From the NCBI GenBank assembly GCA_013423325.1, contig BLJB01000012.1, positions 1 to 64,000 on the forward strand: a stretch of DNA of 64,000 bases. Direction: 5' to 3'. Numbering within the stretch: position 1 is the first letter of the stretch; the number at the start of each line of letters is the position of its first letter. Below, piece after piece: positions 45,224 through 56,016 of this stretch. The notes under the pieces were generated by a model, which made no database searches, was not told where the DNA came from, and saw only the letters and a list, made by a program, of their open reading frames with translations. A program made the translations under genes and the position numbers. Source of the stretch: Usnea hakonensis (lineage: Eukaryota; Ascomycota; Lecanoromycetes; Lecanorales; Parmeliaceae).

Positions 45224-46948
45224 TCACGCCCTTCCCCTTACCAGACACCTTACGCCTTTTGAATTAAGCTGGGCATGGGCAACATGGTAGTCATGTCGAA
45301 ACTGTACATCGCTGTCAGTCGTCTCAAACAGTTCCATCTCATAGCGAGCTAACGCTGCAATTGACAAGCACAATTCGGCATGTGCCAGGTTAATACCAAC
45401 ACACTTCCTTGGTCCCTTTCCAAACGCAAATTGATACTTGCGCCTCTGAGCACCTTCTTTCCCAATCCATCGAGTTGGGTCAAACGTCCACGGATCAGTG
45501 AAAATTTCTTCGGTAGTATGGACGCACAGAGAGGTCATGCTTAGAGGTGTCCCCGAAGGGATTGTATGTCCTCTGTACGATAGGGTCTCATCCGGGGCTA
45601 CCCTGCAGTTTCTGCCAGTGATACCGAAAGAAAGGCGATTAGATTCAGCGATGATGGCACTGAGATAGGGTAACTGCAGTAAATCTGTCAATGAAGCTGT
45701 CCTCGGTAGCCGATTCAGCTCCGAGCGAAGTGTGCCGAGTATTTGAGGATTTGCCAGCAGATAATAGTGAGCAATTGTCATCGACTTTGCAGGCGATTCG
45801 GTTCCTTCAGCATGTCTTCAGTCAGCTCATCTTACCGCCGGGCGTGACGCAACGATGGCACTGACCTGCCATTACTAGCAAAGCGGCTTCGTCTTCGAGA
45901 CGTTGCAAGCTTTTCTCTTTCTGGAGAAGTAGTGGATTTTTCAACAAGCTCTGAAAAATGCTCCCTTCATGGTTTTGAGATTCCATATCTAAGTCTTCCA
46001 GGACTTCTTTAATATTGCAACGGATTTTCTTTGCAACTTAGCACTGACTCGGAGGTTGCTTGTTTGAGGCGGATTCACCTTTCGAAAGTCAAGCATATCC
46101 ATCACACCAGCAGGAACAAGGTGCTTTCCTACAGCCTTTGGTAAAAGTGGGATAAGACCACGAATCCATCCGAAGTGATAGTTAAACTTGACTCCTTGCA
46201 GCATCCTGGAGAGATTGTTCCTCAATATTGAGGCTCTGACAGTGTCGCCAACGACATCGTCATCAGCTCCAAAGCAATACCGCGACACAACGCTGAACTA
46301 GGTCAACCTCTCATATTTCTCTCTGCTCTTCAGAATCCGTGACATACTCTAAAGCAAACGCAAAATATGCGTCAGATAGGTTTAAGACTGTACCTCTCTC
46401 CATGCTGTCATCGACTGTCTTGTAAAGCTGCTCCAATTTCTTCCTAATCACAGCCTCAAGCTCCATGACTCTCCGTTGACTGAAAAATGGGTTCAGCGCC
46501 TCTCGACGCTGCCGATGAAGCTCGGAGCCAATTGCTCCACCAACTGACTGATTGACTTTCAAGCCAGCGCTTTTAGGGGCATCCTTGTCCCGTTTGTCAC
46601 CTGAACCTGGAGAATATATCTGATCGAGGAAGTGAATGTCGTCGATGTGGATTTCTCGAGGAGTAATGCGAAGCACGGGGCCTTCCACAATGAGCAGCAA
46701 GTCAGACCTAGAAGATACTACTGAATCATACCGTATTGCTTATGCAGCTCTTTGATTTTGAAAACATACTGTCCGTGCTTGACGACATCGTAGTAGCATT
46801 CGTACCATGAAGTCAAAGCGGCTAGCTTTGGGCCTGGGATCGAAGCAAGTGGATGGAAGACAAGGCGGTAAATGGTAATGTAGAGAAGATAAAGTACTTG
46901 AATCACCGCTGCACTAATGATTAAATTCGTGAAAAGAGAGTCGCCCAT
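45224..46948 (-). CDS. Cytochrome P450 monooxygenase (trichodiene-oxygenase-like)
   Basis: Microsomal heme oxygenase, probably of secondary metabolism. Five exons (46948-46732, 46681-46348, 46292-46079, 46028-45866, 45804-45224) encode 502 aa with every junction in frame. An N-terminal membrane helix (LIISAAVIQVLYLLYITIYRLVF) is followed by HPLASIPGPKLAALT; the I-helix region gives MAGTESPAKSM, the K-helix ESNR (ExxR) and the heme loop FGKGPRKCVG with Cys444. The I-helix shows A-G-T-E-S in place of the usual A/G-G-x-D/E-T-T/S, so the acid residue is retained. PREIHIDDIHFLDQIY and the overall layout recall proteins commonly annotated as trichodiene oxygenase; the substrate is unknown. It lies next to, and in line with, a UstYa-family gene. 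Confidence 0.92.
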
Positions 46949-47189
46949 CGTGTATAGGTAGGAAGATTCTAGCAAAATATCGAAAGAATTGAAGATGTGA
47001 AGGAAGATGAAAAGTTCGGTGGGGCTTTTGCCGAGGTAAAAGCGCGCGGGTCGATTTCAGACCTACTTCACATACGGAGTAAAGTAGTTGATACCTAAAT
47101 ACCTCTGGCACATACGCATTGAAAGAGAATTTAATAACTATAAGCTACATTACACATAGAACCTTCTTGAAAATTATACACTGGACGGT

Positions 47190-48076
47190 CTAGTTCCTCC
47201 AGTCGATAGCGAGTCCATCCGTTCCATCATCACAATGTCCGAAATGTTCATTCAGCGGTATTGGAGTCTCGCTATCCCGATAACAAGCTGAGTGCTCCGT
47301 AGCCCAGTCTCGCAAAGCCGACCAATTCCTACACTTCCGCACTTGGCCATCTCCAGTCGTATTCTTTCCCTGCGTGTACAGCGGTGTATCGCCGGCCGTG
47401 CACATGACATATTGTCGCAGCGTGTCAAAACAGTGCAGCGAGTGCTGGGTTGGATAAGTCAACGGCTCATCTTTCATCACTTGATTGAATGTCTTCCGGA
47501 TGATCGTCTGGACAGCCCCTCGTCAGCATGGAAAGGTACGAGTAATCCCTCTAGAGAACTCGTAGCCTACCAGACAGTGGATCTGATGGTAAGCGTCCAA
47601 GATATAAACCCCTTTGCTTGAATCGCTAGGCAGGTCATGACTAGCGGGCAAATTTTGCTCAGCGGCCAACTCATGACCCAGAGCAACGATCCCATGTGCA
47701 GGGACTATCTTATCCCATGCTTCTTCTACCAAATCTGTCGTGTCCCCATGGCCATTGCTGTATTCCGAGTTCCACAGATACTGAATCCACCTTTCTTCAT
47801 GGGTTTTGGGGCCGGCTATAATGTTTTAACACACGAGCTCCTCATCGCCCCTTAACCGCGAGACGAAGACTTACTGAAGGTCAACGTAGGAGTCTTCCCT
47901 ATATGTAGATAACGAAGTTGCAAAAGTGCCAGCGGTAAAACTAGCATGATCAGGAGAAGTATGACGATGTCTTTCCAAACAGCTGCGAGGTATTGGACTA
48001 TCATCCTTAATCTGTTTGAACTCGACGAGGAGTCTTCGCAGGGCAGCAAGACATATGAACCGTTGGAATCTCGCAT
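47190..48076 (-). CDS. UstYa-family oxidase (DUF3328)
   Basis: UstYa-family proteins catalyse oxidative steps such as cyclisation in fungal ribosomal peptide and some other pathways. Exons 48076-47875, 47815-47571 and 47507-47190 encode 254 aa. There is one transmembrane segment near residues 36-58 (IVILLLIMLVLPLALLQLRYL), then a lumenal domain with HQIHC at 144-148 and HSLHC at 171-175, the two HxxHC motifs of the family. GVYILDAYHQIHCL sits immediately before the last splice, which joins it to TIIRKTFNQVMKDEP. The last exon has several Cys residues and ends GLAIDWRN. The gene is 241 nt from the P450 in the same orientation and about 3.3 kb from a repeat-peptide precursor. Confidence 0.92.
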
Positions 48077-48978
48077 TTTGAAAGATGGTTGAGTTACAGT
48101 GTGTTTTGGGACGTAGAGCCGTACGACATAGCGATAGACGGCAATCTTATTATAACCAGAGAATTCTGAAGGCCACAATACCACATCGGTCGACGAAATC
48201 AATTCCATTTCTCATTCTTGGTACTCTACTGCTGATTGGCGCTGCTATTGCATGAATCGGCAAGGAGTCCGACATCGTATCCTCCACTCAGACGTAAGCT
48301 GTGTACAAATGCTCTCAGCCAGGATGACGGGTCAGCCTCGGATACCAAAATAATCGAGGGGCTTGAAACCATCAATTCTATATTGTATGCAGAACAAGCA
48401 TCAGTATTCGGGTAGTCTGCACTCCCATGTCCGTGAAAATTCTGTCTTGCTGCAGTCAGACGGCTCTCATGCTGCGCATGTCAGCTCCAATGCAGTCAGA
48501 ATCAAACGGCTCAATCTTGACTCTTGTTGCCTGAATTAATTGGCTAGGAGAAAGGGGTCTAGGATAGAGAAAGAGATGCCGAGGCACAGGACGGAGCCAA
48601 TAGGAGGCGACTCCGCTATCGATTGGCCTGGATAATAAAGTACAGAATACTTTACACCCCACTTTGGAGATAGAGAGAAAGCGAACTTGATCCGAGGTAT
48701 ATGCCTAGGCATAGGCCACATGAATATAATAATGTAGTGCTTACTCGTTAGAGGGGTGCATTGCAACCCTCCCAGAAAAATCGCCTTTTAAGATACATAA
48801 GACGATGCAGGTTAATCAACATAGTCCAGCTGGGTCTCAGGCGCTCAATCACTCCCCTTTTCCCGGTCGAGTCCGCCTTTTCACCTCTTGAAACCCCTGA
48901 CCTTTTCATTCATCTTTGTTCCCCTCGATCCTTCTATCTCCCGAAGTTCTCTGAGACTGTTTTCGTAGATACCCAAAA
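48077..48978. promoter_or_regulatory. Divergent promoter region of the UstYa and receptor genes
   Basis: A 900-nt region between the UstYa-family gene (minus) and the receptor gene (plus). The right 150 nt is a CT-rich leader. No coding feature and no recognisable binding site for a pathway-specific regulator could be named. Confidence 0.45.
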
Positions 48979-50424
48979 ATGTCTTACATCACACCCAGAT
49001 CCGTCATTGCTGTGGGCTCCGTACTCCCTGGGCTAGCGGCCATGGCTGTATCGCTGCGTTTCTACGTCAAACTTTACAAAGCCGGTTCCGTTGGCATTGA
49101 TGACTGGCTGATATTGTGCTCGCTCGTAAGTGATTGAACTTGTCTGGCGGGTGCTTTGCTGATTCCAACCTTGACCGATGCAGATTTTGACCATCGGCCT
49201 TGGTGTTATGCTTATAGTAGGCGAGTCGCACCGCGTAAATCATGCCGATGTTGTTTTTGAAGAATTCTTGCAGGGTCATCGTTGGCCGGATTAGCCCAAC
49301 CTACGCCGACGGGCGACGGGCCCGAGGGCTTTTTAACTGTGATCAACCATGCCATTGTAGTGACTGAAAAGGTAGAACTTCCCGTCTCCAATCTTGCGAC
49401 GTCTATCAAGCTAAACTCGTGGTCTAGATCGAGTGGTCATTCAACCTGGTCCAGTGCTTGTCTTTTGGCACGGCGAAGCTTTCAGTCTTATGCTTCTATA
49501 GGAGAATATTCCGGGGCCAAGTCTTCGAAATTCTCTCCAAGACAATGATTGCCATCGTCTGTGTTTGGACACTGTCTTTCTTCCTGTCGATACTCTTCGA
49601 ATGTGGCACCAATTACTGGTCTTTGTGGTCCACACTCGACAATCTATTGACCCACTGCGTCAACGACACAATTATTTTCAAGGCATTCTCCATCTCGGAT
49701 GTAATTACGGATGGACTCATTCTGTCTTTGCCACTATACTGGGTAAGGATGGTTTACTCTAGTTGCTTGACGTCTGATACTAAGTAATGCTTAGATATGG
49801 AACTTGCATATGTCAGCAACAAGGAAATCCGCTGTATCTGGGGTCTTCCTTCTGGGAACACTGTAAGTGAGATCAGCGGAGTTTACGTTGGTGGGGATGC
49901 TCATACTTGATCAACCCATTCAGGGCAGTTGCTGCGGGGATTGCAAGATTGGTAATCTACATCCAGCAGACAACAGGTCAGTCTGTCACTATCAGCAAAC
50001 AACAACTAGAATGCGCTGACGTATCTGTAAGATGCTTTCTCAAAGCCAGCTGGCATCAGTAAGTGCCTGGTCGTTATCCGGTCTTGACGCGAAGTTCTGA
50101 CTCCTCTTGGCAGTGCTCATCACTACGCAACTATACTGGAGCATGATAGAAATGGGTCTTTGCATCATCGCTGCCTGCCTGCCTACACTACGACCGCTTT
50201 TTAGAGAGAAGTCGCAAGGGAGTCTTCGCGACAGCATTCGCAACTTCTTCTCACTCGCCTCGATATCTAGTTCCTTTTCCAAAAGAAGTCTGTCTCGGAA
50301 GGATCCTAGCGACTATCAGGAGTTTTCGAACTCATCCGCTACTCACTTTGCGCAAAAGAACTCTGATGGAGACTATGCCGGCATGGAAATACATGCCATG
50401 AGGGATCTCGAGGCACAAGGCTAG
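48979..50424 (+). CDS. PTH11-like rhodopsin-domain membrane protein
   Basis: Seven-helix membrane protein of the fungal rhodopsin-domain (PTH11-related) family; ligand unknown. Eight exons: 48979-49125, 49184-49220, 49274-49371, 49428-49742, 49795-49862, 49924-49976, 50032-50058 and 50114-50424, total 351 aa, closing exactly in frame. Family landmarks: IDDWLI after the first loop, LAQPTPTGDGPEGF, TEKIEWSFNLVQCLSFGTAKLSVLCFYRRIFRG, and LITTQLYWSMIEMGLCIIAACLPTLRPLF before the tail. No CFEM domain is present. The second intron (49221-49273) has a GC donor (AG|GCGAGT); a GT alternative would delete part of helix 2. The cytosolic tail is Ser-rich and ends in an acidic stretch. Confidence 0.85.
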
Positions 50425-51420
50425 GTCCTGCCTAGCAAACCACAGAGACATACAGGCATCTCAAGTCATTTAGCTCTTACTTCTTATTTAAAAGGTACTT
50501 GAAGCATGGCGCGGCCTAATATAGTACATTGACTAGAATAAGTGTATCAGCCGCACAGGAGCATTAGCCTAAGCCCACGACTCTAGACTGTGAGGGGCTG
50601 TTCCTGAGCCTCTATCTATCTCGCTTCACGTTACCCAACTCGCTAAGCTTATGAAAGTGGCACGTCTGATGTAAATGTTACAATTGAATGACCTTGTAAA
50701 ATTGCTCTTCCAGCTCCAAAGCACAAAGCAAAGAGCGTCCTTGAGAACTTGCCGCGAACAAGCATCGATTAGACATGGGTCTCGCCAATTGCGCCCCGAA
50801 GGTTGTTCACCTCGACCACACTGGCTGCACAGAAGCAAGCTAACTCCCCAGTGGCAAAGCATGCCCCTGAGCCAAAGTCGGGCGCAGTGCTGACCAACAT
50901 GCTGGCCGGACACAATTGCTGGATCTAGCATACTCGCCGACTGTGGTTGCACTGCAGTAAAGCCAGATCGCAGCTATAAGACTTGGATAACAGCCCCGAA
51001 ACTCCATGTGGTCTACGTAGCCACGGAAATTCAATAGTGCTTAGGTGAGGTTCTGTACCTTGCATGGGCTGAGACCGAGACGGTCCTTCCGATACCCGTT
51101 ACATTTTCACCCGTAACATCGTAATTTGCTCCAACAAGCGATCCAGTCGTCGGCCTGTTGGGGTTTGGGAACCGGCCGGCGCGTGGATGATTTCCTCGGT
51201 GGCTGGCTGTTTACATGCATGTCGTTCGATTCCTATCTCAGACGTTCAGCCTGGTCGTAAGGGGGCTGACTTGTCTAGGTCCTTGGCCATGATATATATA
51301 TTGAAGGGTCTTGGGAGGTTGCTGTCATTCAAGTTCACATAACATACACCGATTCATACGCCAAACATCCTTTTCTCCTCTCCACCGCCAATCAAGTCTA
51401 CACAACGCATCAGCGATAAA
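50425..51420. other. Intergenic region with promoter of the peptide precursor
   Basis: About 1 kb between the receptor and the small precursor gene, both plus strand. The right end has a TATA box and a CA-rich leader. Nothing else is recognised. Confidence 0.55.
51292..51301 (+). promoter_or_regulatory. TATA box of the peptide-precursor gene
   Basis: ATATATATAT, about 120 nt before the ATG at 51421, followed by an ACATACACC-rich leader. It indicates a defined transcription start for a very small gene, supporting that the gene is real. Confidence 0.6.
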
Positions 51421-51732
51421 ATGCACTACAGCCTCCTAACCCTCCTAGCGTTGGGCGTGATGGTGTCCAGCCTTGCTGCCCCAGTCTACCGTCAGTATCC
51501 ATATGAGCTCGATAGAGTTCCTTGACGACTCATCGCTGATATAGATTTAGGGGATACAGCCGAACCCCGGGATCTCGCTTTCCACCGTGATTCTCTTGCT
51601 CTCAAACCCTCATGGAAGCGATCCGAGCAGGTTGCGGCCGAGAGCGACGAGCCGGTGCCCGGGGATGATTGGAAGCGATCCGAGCAGATCGCGGCTGAGA
51701 GCGACGAGGCAATCCCAGCAGATGATTGGTAG
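51421..51732 (+). CDS. Putative Kex2-processed repeat-peptide precursor (RiPP/KEP-like)
   Basis: An 85-residue secreted precursor. Exons 51421-51490 and 51545-51732, with a 54-nt intron (GTCAGT..ATATAG) that is required to keep the frame. Residues 1-20 (MHYSLLTLLALGVMVSSLAA) form a signal peptide. After a 27-residue spacer ending PSW come two tandem 19-residue units: KR-SEQVAAESDEPVPGDDW and KR-SEQIAAESDEAIPADDW. Each KR is a Kex2 site; cleavage plus trimming would release two acidic 17-mers ending in Trp. There are no Cys residues. This layout is known from UstA-type dikaritin precursors and from alpha-pheromone precursors. Known alpha-pheromones of filamentous ascomycetes usually carry Cys and Gly-Gln, absent here. 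A UstYa-family oxidase and P450 lie 3.3-6 kb away. Function is inference. Confidence 0.72.
51545..51729 (+). repeat. 57-bp in-gene tandem repeat encoding the peptide units
   Basis: Within the precursor's second exon two 57-nt units start at TGGAAGCGATCCGAGCAG (51616 and 51673) and differ by a few substitutions, mostly in the third to fifth codons from the end. They encode the 19-residue units described in the gene entry. The exact start of the first unit is the Trp codon before the first KR. Confidence 0.85.
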
Positions 51733-53988
51733 AAGGGAGCTTTAAGAGGAGTATTGCGCCCTTGGTTCAGTATGGATCAAGCTATACTTCCACGAAAAAG
51801 TCATTCCAAAGCCAGCTGACAGGACTGGGTTGTCACATTACTATATATAATTCTCATGTACCATAGAATCAAATGCGCAACAGAAGTCATTTTAATTGTG
51901 TTGAGAATAAGACTCCGAAAGTAAGTACTGCCCCTTCTAAAATAAGTGGATTGTGTAAGACTTAGTAGTATTCGAAGTAGCAGTAGCTCGGAGACCGTCA
52001 TACGAAATCTTCCTCCGCATGTATCAAGCGCTCGCCGCACTTTTTGCCACCTCGGTCTGGCGGTATCTACCAGTCGACAAGCTCTTCCCTGGGCTCTATT
52101 TATATATATTTGCGGGGCTCTTCCTCTTCATGTACGCCCTCCAGTGGGGCGGCATCAGTATATATAAAGAGCTAACCGCCAAGACGCTACCAATTGTATG
52201 TGGAGCCAATCAAAAACCTGGATGAACTACCTCTTTTGGAAGTCTTGGCGCTGAGTAAGTACGGCGAAAAAAGTGGCCACGACCACCAAAACCAAAAAAG
52301 ATTTGCAATTCTAATAACTTTATTCCCTACGAATATGATTTTTTATATAAACTCTATAATTAGAGACCGTCTCTTGCGCTTTCTAAAGCCGTAAAAATTA
52401 TTAAAATCGGTAAAGTATACGTACCTATATAATTTTTTAAAAGATTTACCTCCCGGAGGAAGGGGGGTTCCAGAGGGTCTCCCCCCCCTAGAGAACTTTC
52501 ACACCAGAAATAACTTTCATATAACCGAGTATCACGAAATTTTTTCGTGGGCCTATACTTGTTCTCTAATATAACGGCACCTTCCGCTACAGCCACTCTC
52601 GAGGACAGATTACCCAGACGTGGGGTACGGTTCAACCAAGCATTCGTCTTTCGAGACCCTTGGCAATCGACGTTTCGCATTCCGTTTGTCTCTTCTCTTG
52701 CGCGGACCGAAGCCTCGATCAATCTTGTCGAGGGTATGCATTTTCAGGCCCAGCCAGTAGTCCTTCAGATTTGAAGTCATGTTGATTCTGTTGTAGCCAG
52801 GTTGGTCGCAAGTCTTAGATGATAATATAGAACGAATACCTCTTCCACTTTTTCGCCATCGATGCCAGGCCCTTCTTTGTGTTGTCGTCGGCCTTTGACG
52901 GAGGCTTCCCGTGGGCGGCGAGCTGTGCGCGCTGCTCAAAGTAAAAGCAGGGAGGGACCCTGCCCCTTTTATGCTGTGCTCATCCCATCCTGTCGACGAT
53001 AACGATTGGTGACTGCTGTGATGAAGGAGTAGGGTGGTATGGGAGGGGACTGCAAGCCAAGATGGCTATGAGGGTTGACAGCAAGGTGGCCACTGGGATA
53101 AAGGAGGATAGAGGGCCAAGGCTCAAGAAACTCCCATCACACGAGAGATGATCGAGAAAGCATTGGTTTTCAAAGGCGAGAAGCTCCGTGAAAAGGTTGC
53201 CAACGCCAACATCTCCGAAACAGAGAATGCCTTGGGTGAAGAGATTATCGATGCGCACATAATATCACAGCGCCGCCACGAAGAAGACGTCGCTAACTCT
53301 TCGCATACACTAAGTGTAATTGAGGGATAATAGATTCAGGGTGGTGTATATCTCGATGATACGAAGTAGAACCTAGACAGCTGGGTCATGGTGGATTACT
53401 CGACTGAACATTTCGTATGTGAGCGGAGGAGCAGCTTAGATGATCCGCCCAATTGCCATACGCGTTTCTTTTTTCGATCTCTGAGATTCAAAGGGAGAAG
53501 CATGCGGGTGAATTCCCAATGCCAACAAGATAGGAATAGCGCAAATGTTCGACCCGGTCACATTTATCCAATTTCTAGACTAAGTACCCAATTATGGACT
53601 TTACCCTAAGTACTTGAGCATTTAAGAATACGTAGTGTCGGATACTCCTCACCAAATGTCTTTCTATATCCGGCGTATGCTCGATGGTGAAATGCTCCCG
53701 CATCCTTGCACCGATTTCTCCTCTCTGTAAAGCCCGGTACCTGTCGATACTTCTTGCTAGTTAAAAAAACCATTCGGAGGTTCAAGTTGCTAATTCGACG
53801 TATGAGCAGGTCCGCAGAAGAGAAACCTGGGGCCGCCTTCCAAACAGGGTTAGGGCTTCACTGGTATCTTATCAGTCTTGGCGAAGTCTTACTTTAGTAA
53901 AAAGTAAATTACCTAAGTAAATTGGCGGAAATATTTTGTCTCCATACATTGTCGAAAGATTGTGAGTATCGCTATCCGTTCTTTGAGA
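51733..53988. other. Gene-poor region with AT-rich island
   Basis: 2.3 kb without a supportable gene. The segment 52270-52440 is AT-rich (AATAACTTTATTCCC, TTTTTTATATAAAC, AAAAATTATTAAAATCGG) next to CCCCCCC/GGGGGG blocks at 52450-52490, resembling a decayed, possibly RIP-mutated transposon relic. A 110-codon minus-strand frame (52939-52610) begins with a Ser/Arg-rich stretch but shows no recognised domain. Confidence 0.45.
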
Positions 53989-56016
53989 ATGAGGTCCGAA
54001 CGGGCTGTGAAGCGGAGAAAATTGTCACCTCCGGAATCATCAGACCAAGACTCTTCGGCCTCAACCTTGGTCGATCACTCTACTACGCAGGAGGAATTTT
54101 TCAATAGGGCAGCTGGATGGAACTTGGAGCAGGATTATGAGCAGAGACCTCGGAAGCAAAAGAAGGACAGAGAGAACACGAGACTCCCAATCAAGACCAC
54201 GGAGGGAAGAATTGAACAGCTGAAGGTCCCGGAAGTCACGAACCATGATGATGAAACCTGGGTCAGCTCTGACGAGGGTAGCATACGAGATTCAGGCCCG
54301 GTCCAAGAGGAGACCAAGGTTCCTATTCGCCAACAGATATTGGAGGCAAAAGAAGAGCTAGCTCGTTTAGCTAGCGTCGTCAACGAAGATCCCGAGGAGC
54401 ACGCCGGCGCATTTCGCACATTGGGTCAAATCGCATCTTCCTCAAACCCTACAATAAAAAAGTTGGGCCTGGCTACGCAATTGGCTGTTTATAAAGATGT
54501 CATTCCCGGTTATAGAATACGCCCAATCGCTGAAATGGACCAGACGGAGAAGGTCTCGAAGGATGTCAGGCGTCTTCGAGCATTCGAGCAATCGCTTGTG
54601 AGCTCCTACCAGGCATACATCAAGGAACTAGCAACATGTGCAAAGGGTCGACAGGGGTTATCAGTTGAAATAGTATCGAGCCTGAAGCAGGTCGCTATAG
54701 CTTGTGCTTGTGCTCTTCTCGTCGCTGTACCCCACTTCAACTTTCGAGGAGAGCTCTTGAAGATTGTAGTTGGCAAATTGAGCACGAACAAAATCGATCC
54801 AGACTTCATCAAATGTCGTGAAACTCTGGAAACCTTATTCCGTGAGGACGAAGATGGCACCTGGTCTCTCGATGCTGTTGGAATGATCACGAGGATGATG
54901 AAAGCCCGGAATTATCATACCGATGAAAGCATTCTGAATACTTTTCTTCATCTTCGGCTTCTAAGCGAGTTTTCGTTCAAAGCCTCGCAGAATGGAGTCG
55001 ACAAATCATCGACCGAAACTAATATCGGAACTAGGAAGCCCAAGCCCACAAAATCATTCCGCACCAAAAGGGAGCGCAAGATCATGAAAGAAAGGAAAGC
55101 AGTAGAAAATGAATTTAAAGAGGCAGATGCTATCGTCAGCCATGAGCAGAGGGATCGTATGCAAGCGGAGACACTCAAATTGGTCTTCGTAACATATCTC
55201 CGAATATTGAAGGCCAGAATTCCTCATTTGATAGGTGCCGTGCTGGAAGGCCTGGCCAAGTACTCTCACCTTATAAACCAGGACCTATTTGTCGATCTTC
55301 TCGAAATTCTCAAAGACCTTATGTTACATACTATCGCTCTGCCTAATGCTGAAGGAGGGCAGCAAGAGGAAGAAGATGAATCATTGAATATTTTTCCATA
55401 CTCCACGAGAGAAGCACTCCTCCACATCACTACTGCCTTCGCTCTGCTAGAGGGCCAAGATATTACACGCTCCACTCCATCACTCAACCTTGATCTCACA
55501 GAATTTATCAACCATCTTTACAAGTCCCTGCATTTCTTTTGCCTAGACCCGGACCTCGAACTCTCCCATAAATCTCTACGTCTGCCAGATCCACACGCTC
55601 TGTCTTTGGCTTCGCCAGCAAACCCCAGACCAAGAGTCAATCTGAAAACTACCACGGTGCTCATTTTACGTGCTCTGACCTCGACCCTCACCCCACGCTC
55701 TGTTCCTCCAGTCCGTCTAGCTGCTTTTACGAAGCAACTCTTCACGGCTACCCTGCAGCTGCCTGAAAAATCTACCTTGGCAATGATTAGTCTGCTGAAC
55801 AATGTGACGAAAATCCATGGACGCAAGATTGCAGCATTGTGGGACACAGAGGAGAGAAAAGGGGACGGAGTATTTGATGCCATAAGGGAGGATCTGGAAG
55901 GCAGTAACCCATTTGCCAGCACTATCTGGGATGGTGAACTGCTAAAATTGCATTATGCTCCCGCGATTCGAGAAGGTATCAGAGGCATTGAAAGGGTCAT
56001 CAGGGATGTAAAGTGA
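53989..56016 (+). CDS. NOC3: Nucleolar complex protein 3
   Basis: Ribosome-biogenesis and replication-licensing factor of the nucleolus and chromatin. Single exon, 675 aa from the ATG at 53989; the frame is open 27 nt further upstream but without an ATG. The N-terminus is basic then acidic (KRRKLSPPESSDQDS). The NOC3 domain is seen from about residue 120 (QQILEAKEELARLASVVNEDPEEHAGAFRTL) through KLGLATQLAVYKDVIPGYRI and FEQSLVSSYQAYIKEL; the C-terminal CBF/Noc region has KSLHFFCLDP and RLAAFTKQLFTATLQLPEKS. A basic coiled segment (KRERKIMKERKAVENEFKEAD) lies at about 355-380. Length and order fit fungal NOC3. No break is visible. Confidence 0.92.
   Translation: MRSERAVKRRKLSPPESSDQDSSASTLVDHSTTQEEFFNRAAGWNLEQDYEQRPRKQKKDRENTRLPIKTTEGRIEQLKVPEVTNHDDETWVSSDEGSIRDSGPVQEETKVPIRQQILEAKEELARLASVVNEDPEEHAGAFRTLGQIASSSNPTIKKLGLATQLAVYKDVIPGYRIRPIAEMDQTEKVSKDVRRLRAFEQSLVSSYQAYIKELATCAKGRQGLSVEIVSSLKQVAIACACALLVAVPHFNFRGELLKIVVGKLSTNKIDPDFIKCRETLETLFREDEDGTWSLDAVGMITRMMKARNYHTDESILNTFLHLRLLSEFSFKASQNGVDKSSTETNIGTRKPKPTKSFRTKRERKIMKERKAVENEFKEADAIVSHEQRDRMQAETLKLVFVTYLRILKARIPHLIGAVLEGLAKYSHLINQDLFVDLLEILKDLMLHTIALPNAEGGQQEEEDESLNIFPYSTREALLHITTAFALLEGQDITRSTPSLNLDLTEFINHLYKSLHFFCLDPDLELSHKSLRLPDPHALSLASPANPRPRVNLKTTTVLILRALTSTLTPRSVPPVRLAAFTKQLFTATLQLPEKSTLAMISLLNNVTKIHGRKIAALWDTEERKGDGVFDAIREDLEGSNPFASTIWDGELLKLHYAPAIREGIRGIERVIRDVK

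Noticed and set aside
51421..51732. Alpha-type mating pheromone precursor
   Set aside because: The Kex2-repeat layout fits, but the repeats lack the Trp-Cys start, Cys pair and Gly-Gln turn usual in filamentous ascomycete alpha-pheromones; retained only as an alternative.
52610..52939. Minus-strand 110-codon frame with Ser/Arg-rich start, considered as a small conserved protein such as Sec61 beta
   Set aside because: The expected C-terminal membrane helix is absent and no splice to one was found.
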